Under the pieces are notes generated by a model. That model was not told the DNA's origin. It ran no database searches and saw nothing but the letters and a program-made list of their open reading frames with translations. From the NCBI RefSeq assembly GCF_000003605.2, contig NW_003151753.1, positions 206,391-247,678 of the forward strand: a DNA stretch of 41,288 nucleotides. Reading direction: 5' to 3'. Shown in pieces: positions 34,869 to 41,288 of the stretch. Origin of the DNA: Saccoglossus kowalevskii. Taxonomy: Eukaryota; Hemichordata; Enteropneusta; Harrimaniidae. The stretch's first letter is position 1. Each line of letters opens with the position of its first letter. A program made the position numbers and the translations under genes.

Positions 34869-35112
34869 TATTTCAGTTGTAATGTTATACACATTTATTC
34901 TACAAACATGTAATTCATATAAATTTGTGTGTTCATTTGAGTTAAAAAAAACAGAAATGTGTTCACAACTAATATTTACAAAGAAATTATTAAATAATCA
35001 ACTTTGAAAATCTCAATTCATGCTCTCATCATTGTCTCGCGTTGATTAACATACAGGATTTTATAATAACACATTGCATCATAAATCTGGCAAGCTGGAG
35101 GGTCAATTCAAA

Positions 35113-35181
35113 CATTAATTAATTACCTATCATTCACTAACTTTAGTGATTAATTATATAATTAATTAATGGTAGGTATTA
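35113..35181. repeat. AT-rich imperfect palindrome
   Basis: attaattaattacctatcat and its diverged inverted form (aatggtaggtattat) surround a cactaa-ct-ttagtg core. It may be a cruciform-prone sequence or a tiny foldback remnant. Confidence 0.6.
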
Positions 35182-35264
35182 TGAGAAAGTATTACATGTA
35201 CTTTTATGTACTTGCAAATATCTGTATTTATGAAGAAAACCATTGACTTAAATAGGCAGCCTCT

Positions 35265-35505
35265 CGGCTGAGATATCTCTGAAAATATCATCACAAAATG
35301 AACAAATCTGAGATCGATTCACATGAGGTACCTATATGTATAATATCAGAGCCATCAAACTTGCAGTTTTCAACATTCAAAAATGTTACTTTTATCGAAA
35401 AATTACAAAAAGTTGACGCGAACAACGATGGACACCAGACAATTGACAATCACTCATATGATAAGCTCCTCTCGACAAATTCGACAGCGGAGCTAAAATA
35501 AATAT
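35265..35505 (+). mobile_element. Dispersed family B, copy 2
   Basis: Matches 16340-16535: aatgaacaaatctga, gaggtacctatatg, aaaaagttgacg and terminal cagcggagctaaaa. The end folds into a hairpin (35464-35494: agctcc/ggagct outer, tcga/tcga inner), then an A-rich tail. The 67-codon frame across it is not conserved in copy 1. Confidence 0.6.
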
Positions 35506-36034
35506 TGATATTGAAATGAAAAAAACTGAGAAAGAAAGGCCTGCCAGGCAAGCTCATTTGCATACTGTTTGGCAGAATCACTTTTCACAAAAAATTCCAT
35601 ACCTAAAAATGAAACATCCCAGCAGTTTTATAAAAGGGATCTACCATAGATGGTCTTAATAGAGTGAGATTTAGAACATAATTTTGCTAACCTTATACTC
35701 ATCAAAATGAAAATAAAACTTAAATAATCAAATTTTATCATTTCTATTAGTCACTAAAAAAAAAGCATGGTTTGTTGTACTTTTCATAGCCAGTATTTAC
35801 TTTGGCTGATATGAATAATCAACATTTGAACTGAGCTGTTATTGCTGTAAAGACTGACACATGCTGTTTTATACTGTGCCACCATTAGCAGCTTAGCAGC
35901 CCCTGGCTACATGGCATGTAGTTTTTTTTATTCAATTTATCATATCAATAACATTTATTACTACATCATTATAAATGATTACTTGCACTGTTGATATGGA
36001 AACATGTTTTTCAAGTGAACAATACTGACAAATT
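35506..36034. other. Unassigned sequence
   Basis: No feature supported. Confidence 0.4.
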
Positions 36035-36986
36035 ATTCAACAGGCAATATGTAAAATAGTGGAATGAATCTCAACCAATCAAAAAATCACGCATGGAATA
36101 GATGTCAGCCAATCATACTATCATACACACTCAACCAATGGATATTATTGCACTGGCTGTATGTAAATTAGTGGAATCTCAGCCAATCATGAGATTCCAC
36201 ATGGTGACTTGCTCAACCAATGGGTATAATTCTACAAGCTGTATGTAAATTAGTGGAATAGATGTCAGCCAATCACAAGATCATATACGCTCAACCAATG
36301 GATATTATTGCACTGGTTGTATGTAAATTAGTAGAATGAATCTCAGTCAATCACAACATCACATATGGTGACTTACACAATCAATGATTCTTTATTCCAC
36401 TGGCTATATGTAAATTAGTGGAATCTCGGCCAACCACGAGAACACACATTGTGACTTGCTCAACCAATGGGTATAATTCTACAAGCTGTATGTAAATTAG
36501 TGGAATAGATGTCAGCCAATCACAAGATCATATACGCTCAACCAATGGATATTATTGCACTGGTTGTATGTAAATTAGTAGAATGAATCTCAGCCTATCA
36601 CAACATCACATATGGTGACTTGCCCAGCCATAGGATATTATTTTAGTGGCTATATGTAAATTTGTTAAATAAATCTCAGCCAACCACAAGATCCCACATA
36701 ATTTTACAGAGTCTGAGTTTTACTACTGTCTTGTATGTTTGTTTTTGTGAGAGTGAACCCTGAAAAATATGCAAATTAGCATGCAAATTAGTCCGCCATG
36801 CTTGCCTCTGATCCTGGGGAGAACACTGCAGACCATGTGTAAATTAGAAGAATAGATGTCAGCCAATCACAAGATCATACTTTCCCAACCACTGGTTATA
36901 ATTCTCCAGGCTGTATGTAAATTAGTGGAATAGATGTCAGCCAATCACAACACCATATCTGGTGACTTGCTCAACCAATGGGTATA
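36035..36986. repeat. CCAAT-rich array, 78-87-bp monomers, 247-bp HOR
   Basis: Monomers start with atgtaaattag at 36049, 36161, 36243, 36321, 36408, 36490, 36568 and 36654, then, after a ~125-bp interruption (36711-36835), near 36835 and at 36914. Three types recur in order, of 82, 78 and 87 bp, giving a 247-bp higher-order unit present twice (36161-36407 and 36408-36653). Most monomers hold gtcagccaatcac and/or ctcaaccaatgg; I count 13 exact CCAAT pentamers. Confidence 0.9.
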
Positions 36987-38050
36987 GACTAAATTTGCAG
37001 TTACCAAATACAAGTCGCAAGAAATTTGAGACAGTAATGTCAATCCAGAAAAACATGGAGACAGAGTGAAGAAAGAAAAAAAAATGGCTGGCAGTTTGAT
37101 CTTGGCAACAAGTCCTGCAATCCACTAATGAATTATCATCATTCAAAGTTGTTATGGTGAAACACCAGGTGCTACATGATTAATAACACTTTATAATTAA
37201 TAAATTAAAATACTTAATAAATTAAGTTGTAAAGATTCTATGATCATTAACTGTTTATTTATGACTTGTGGTTCAACTAATTTAACCCAGTGAATCGTTT
37301 TTTTATCACAATAAATCAGAACCCTCTGGTGGGATAAAGTATTTAATAGTTAGATACAGTACTTATATGATATGAAATGAATATTCAAATCAAATACTTC
37401 TAATGAATGACGTCACAGTATGCAGTGAACACTTGGAAATGTTTGATTGGGTGAAAAGAAATGAGGGAGATTATCACTGTATTAGGGAAACACAAATGCA
37501 TATACACTGTACACGAGGAGTACCATGTTCTTCAGTGTGCCACAAAGCCAGACTGACTAACTTGATTAACAATCATTATCAGTGGTCCTAAGACTAAACT
37601 GAGCCAGCATTGTTATTGGCCGCCATGTTTCCATAAAATACTTGCAATGAATGGAACTCCAGAGCGAGGCTGAATTTGAGGGCGTGCTTTTAAGGTGGCG
37701 TTATTGTTCGCACATGCTAAAACTGTTTCTGTAACGGTGTTGGTTGAGACATGCCATTTAAGAAGCCATGGCGTTGGCTTATTTTGTTCATTCGTGTTTC
37801 ATCATCGGCTCAACTATGAAGCTGGTCCCCAAACTTATGTGAATAAGCAAGTAAAAACAGCCTAAGATGAACACTAATCAGTTCTTTCACAGTCTCACTC
37901 ATTTGCATAGGTATTTCTAGACATGCATGTTTGGTGTTATATTCTGTGATTATATCTCACAATCTTGTATATCTTGCAATATCACGCCAGTAGCATTCTC
38001 TCATCTTATGAACCTTTATTCGTGGCTTTAGCTTTATGTAAATTACTTCT
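36987..38050. other. Unassigned sequence
   Basis: A 62-codon plus frame (37403-37591) has a mixed composition but no recognised motif. A GC-richer stretch, about 37610-37830, has CpGs and an attggccgccatgtttcc string; no gene is supported. Confidence 0.35.
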
Positions 38051-38052
38051 TA

Positions 38053-38260
38053 CTATTTAAATAGGAATACTTTATTTTCACTGGAATTAATTTTTGCTGA
38101 ATAGGCTTTTTCGGCGTTTTGCTTGGAATTTATTTTCACTGATTTTTGATGAGTTTAATGTGAAATATAAGAAAAAAAGTATATTCGCTGGATTTTATTT
38201 TCACGGAATCATCCGAAAATAGCGAAAATAAATTCCAAGCAAAAATAAAGTATTCTACAG
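38053..38260. mobile_element. Palindromic TA MITE, copy 2 (inverted)
   Basis: About 208 bp; the reverse complement of 34662-34868. The right end aaagtattctacag is followed by TA (38261-38262). At the left, gaatactttattttcactgg is preceded by an extra ctatttaaatag, so the exact left limit is uncertain. The internal cggaatcatccgaaaatagc matches the other copy's complement. Confidence 0.8.
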
Positions 38261-38262
38261 TA

Positions 38263-39570
38263 TTGTCTATAAGCCGGTACATAATTTTGCTATACAGTTT
38301 GGCAGACAATGTTAATGTTGACCATATCGGTATGTATTATATATTTCATAACAGCAGCAGTGAAGAATGCCATTATTTTGTAATGATGATAAAACATGTG
38401 CACACAGCCAATAAACAAGTGTGTCCACCAATAGAGAAAGTGGCTGGAAATGCACACATTCTCTCTTACCAAACTTTACCACTTGGGGGCGCTATGCACA
38501 TATATTACCTGGTATGAGTGAAGTGACAAGCACATTGTAAATGGTAATAGTGCAGAGAAATGTCTGTTTACCTGTCTAGACCATTGTCTTTGGGTTCCCA
38601 ACTTTCTTCAATTCTGAAACAAAGAAGAAATTAGCTCAATAAGATTCAATGTTTCAATAATCCTTGACCACATTTTTAAACTGTTATATTATACGCAAAC
38701 ATATTTGGCTTGGTATTTATTGGAAGAGTATGGGCATTAATAATCTAACAGGGATTAAACTTCACGGCAGCAGCAGAGGCCATTGCTTTGTTACCAATGT
38801 TATAATATGTACTAAAAAAATGGGTGCCTTCTCACAACTATGAAGTTCAAGCACTGTTATAGCGTGATATACTGTATGACTGAAGATCAGACCATTATTA
38901 TAGGATGATACAACAGCCCAATAGGGCTTGACATACACATGTCATGTGACTCAGCTGAAAGGAGGACCTCAAATGCGAACAGAAAATCAATCAAACTTCT
39001 GCATATAATGACTGAATTGCTAACCCAAGCTTAGACTACCGATAATAGTTGTTTGAGTTTTATGGTCAGATATCTAAGCCAAGGTGTTAAAAAACAATGT
39101 CGTTAAAACAAGATGACTCATGTTTCCCTACATGAACTCTGTAAAGCATGTCATTATTCTGGACAAGTTTCAAACTATCAGGACATGTTAACGATTGTTA
39201 AAAGGGACAATCACAGCCTAAGCAGGGAGTAGTAAAAGTGATCATATACTATGCTATACCTAAGTTAGCAAATACTTTTAAATCATACATAGAGCTGGAA
39301 TTATGCTGGAAAAATAAGCATTGTCTCCATGGCAACAAAAACTATTTGGAATATATTTATGCACTTTTATCCAAATTAATTAATACAATATTGCATTGGT
39401 TTGACTATATGATAAAATTGAGTAATAAAATAACGAATCCAAAAATAAGAGTGATTCCTGAAAGCAGTTAGCAGGTAATCTCAGAGTACCATACTTAAAA
39501 ATCCCCCAAAACATTGCTTACTTGGAGTTTTGACAACCTGTTGATTGACTGCATTCATAGTAAATCTGAG
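38263..39570. other. Unassigned sequence
   Basis: An 84-codon plus and a 60-codon minus frame overlap near 38263-38517; neither shows a motif. No repeat recognised. Confidence 0.4.
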
Positions 39571-39572
39571 TA

Positions 39573-39679
39573 CTGTAAAATCTGTATTAATGGTAAAAGC
39601 TGTGGCTTCTATTAAAATGCACTAGAGGGGATGCGGCTTCTATTAGAGCATCTCAATTGTTCTAATACAGATTTTACGG
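39573..39679. mobile_element. TA-flanked MITE, 'aaatctgtatta' ends, copy 2
   Basis: A 107-bp, internally shortened relative of 20439-20624, flanked by TA (39571-39572 and 39680-39681). Ends ctgtaaaatctgtatta and taatacagattttacgg pair at 16 of 17 positions. The interior retains gcggcttctattagagcatc. Confidence 0.8.
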
Positions 39680-39681
39680 TA

Positions 39682-40102
39682 TTTCTAAGAGATATCAGCC
39701 AAGATGTGTCTTTATTTAGATAGATTTTACTGTATAAACCCCACTATTTCCAATTTTTCCAAAATTTTTGGCAATGTAACACACAACACTTATGTCTAGT
39801 TTCCTCTAAACTCTCCTGGCAATTTGTCATGCACTGTATGTGACCATGAATTTGTCTTGTTTGAAAAATAGTTAACATGCTACCAATGTGTATATAAAGA
39901 TAAATATACTGAGCATCTCCTTAAAATATCCTATAATCGCAAGAGGCCTAACGGATGAAGAAATAGTGATTCTGTGAGAAAACTGAGATGCTTAGCAAAG
40001 CGTTGAAAACATGTTCATAAATTGATGATATTGATGTTCAGTTGGGCAGTAATAACTTGTGATGAACATAATACAAAATATTGTATCGGTATATCAGTTT
40101 TA
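39682..40102. other. Unassigned sequence
   Basis: No feature supported. Confidence 0.4.
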
Positions 40103-40106
40103 TTAA

Positions 40107-40508
40107 TCATTTCACCACCGAACTTTCTCACCCAAATTTTTCTGCACATTTTTCTTAATATATTCAATATTTCTGGAAATGAACCCTTAATTTTGGAACC
40201 AACAGACAAAATTTAAGTCAATTTTAGTATTTACTCAATTTTTTTTGTGCTAATTTTCTGAAGGAAAGTGCAGACTATAAATTATTTTGTGAATTTGTGA
40301 TGAAAAGCGGGAACTGGTGGTGAAAAGCGGGAACTGGAGATGAAAAGCGGGAACTGGTGGTGAAAAGCGGGAACTGGTGATGAAAAGCGGGAACTGGTGG
40401 TGAAAAGCGGGAACTGGTGGCGAAAAGCGGGAACTGGTGGTGAAAAGAGGAAACTGGTGGTGAAAAGAGGAAACTGGTGGTGAAAAGAGGAAATTGGTGG
40501 TGAAAAGG
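40107..40508. mobile_element. TTAA MITE copy 2 with expanded right end
   Basis: Relative of 29325-29566: shared atttctggaaatgaaccct, aatttt, ccaacagacaaaattt, ctgaaggaaagt and gtgatgaaaag. TTAA precedes it (40103-40106); the right flank reads TTAC, one base off. The right-end sequence is amplified into ten 20-bp units plus a partial (40297-40508). Confidence 0.75.
40297..40508. repeat. 20-bp minisatellite inside MITE end
   Basis: Units of exactly 20 bp, gtggtgaaaagcgggaactg, start at 40297 and every 20 bp to 40477, with a partial at 40497. The first seven carry gcgggaactg, the last three gaggaaactg or gaggaaattg. The 99-codon minus frame (40282-40581) is its translation. Confidence 0.95.
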
Positions 40509-40999
40509 TTACCGTAATTTTGAGAAGTAAATTATGAACATTATAATTGTAAGAATTGAAAATCCAACATTGCAGAGTCATGATGTATATACATCACGTA
40601 AGAGAACGATATGTATTTACTATAAATAAACAATTCATCGTAATTTCATTAAAATTCAATGATATATAAGATTAAAACATGCATTTTGTATGACTTGATG
40701 AAACTCAAACACTGATTTACTCACGATAAACGATAAAAGAAAAAAGAAAAAAGCAGCAACTATGCAATAAACACTGTCATTGGAAGCAACATGTGGCAAC
40801 ACGAATAGAGCTTTGTCTGCCTTGTATGCCCAGGCCAATAAAATACAAGCCATGCATGGCACAGTCCTTGTTAGTTATCAAATTTAAGATATACAGTTTT
40901 CTTTATAGTAATATAGTTGGAATACAAGTCATTGTCAATGACATGTCCCTGTTTCGTTCATATTTGAGTGACATATACATTCAAAGCAGATCATGACCG
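40509..40999. other. Unassigned sequence
   Basis: Overlapping 67-68-codon frames on both strands; no gene supported. Confidence 0.4.
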
Positions 41000-41288
41000 A
41001 AATGCACCTGCATATGTAAACACATTGTGCTAAATCTGAACAAAATCCATCCATGCATGACTGAGATCCGGTTCTGGAATTGTGAAAATACGTGATTTTG
41101 ATGCATTTTCGGCCTTAAAATGGCCATCATTCCGCTATTGTTAAGCAGATCATGAAACAAATGCACATATCTATTTGTGACATGATGTACCATGTGTGTG
41201 TGAAGTTTGAACTTGATCAATCCAGACATGTCTTGGATACGGATCCAGAACTGAATTCTTTAACAAAATGGCCGCCAGTCGGCCATTT
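41000..41288. repeat. Dispersed repeat family A, cut by window end
   Basis: Modules: ctaaatctgaacaaaatcca, tccatgcatgactgagatcc, ggttctggaattgtgaa, aaaatggccatcattc, tgtgtgaagtttgaacttga, tccagacatgtc and a closing aaaatggccgccagtcggcc. The 82-codon minus frame is repeat-derived and resembles that at 19375-19845. Confidence 0.8.

Noticed and set aside
37751-37819. 22-codon frame with a basic start and hydrophobic core like a signal peptide
   Set aside because: Very short, no splice donor or downstream coding; probably chance.
40282-40581. 99-codon minus frame rich in FHHQFPLF-like repeats
   Set aside because: Translation of the 20-bp minisatellite.

Overview
The window is AT-rich eukaryotic DNA with no supportable protein-coding gene, rRNA gene or intact tRNA gene. 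Miniature inverted-repeat transposons (MITEs), families of diverged dispersed repeats, and large minisatellites with higher-order structure point to non-coding (intergenic or intronic) DNA of an animal. Frequent tacatgta motifs and the repeat families suggest a marine invertebrate. That is an impression from sequence style, and I cannot name a phylum from it.

Layout. 1-5400: mostly featureless, with a perfect 30-bp duplication (801), the first copy of a TTAA-flanked MITE (2089-2381) and a 3-copy tandem repeat (2751-3066). 5400-8800: a tRNA-like SINE candidate, a degenerate ~100-bp tandem array (6113-6845), dispersed repeat family A (7890-8650) and a weak minus-strand exon-like remnant. 9660-14575: a local duplication, an A-rich tract, then the dominant feature, a 2.8-kb minisatellite of ~32-bp units (11262-14090). 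16100-21700: dispersed families A and B, the second TTAA MITE copy (18805-19061) and a TA-flanked MITE. 22200-29600: an inverted/duplicated G-rich element with telomere-like hexamers, a TA MITE, a 182-bp duplication, a 497-bp TTA-flanked element with 36-bp perfect terminal inverted repeats, and a TTAA MITE. 30788-32072: a 35/32-bp minisatellite with a 102-bp higher-order period. 34600-41288: two inverted-orientation copies of a palindromic TA MITE, a second family B copy, a CCAAT-rich array with a 247-bp higher-order period, and a MITE whose terminal repeat has expanded into a 20-bp minisatellite.

The longest open frames (up to 291 codons) all lie in minisatellites or dispersed repeats and are explained by repeat arithmetic. 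Non-repetitive frames reach only about 113 codons. At roughly 65% A+T that is near what chance gives in 41 kb. No genes therefore work together here; the biology on show is transposon insertion, tandem amplification and decay. I found no convincing new gene system. The best leads are the MITE-end-derived minisatellite (40297-40508), the CCAAT/octamer-like array (36035-36986), the recent TTA-flanked element (26227-26723) and the two large higher-order minisatellites.
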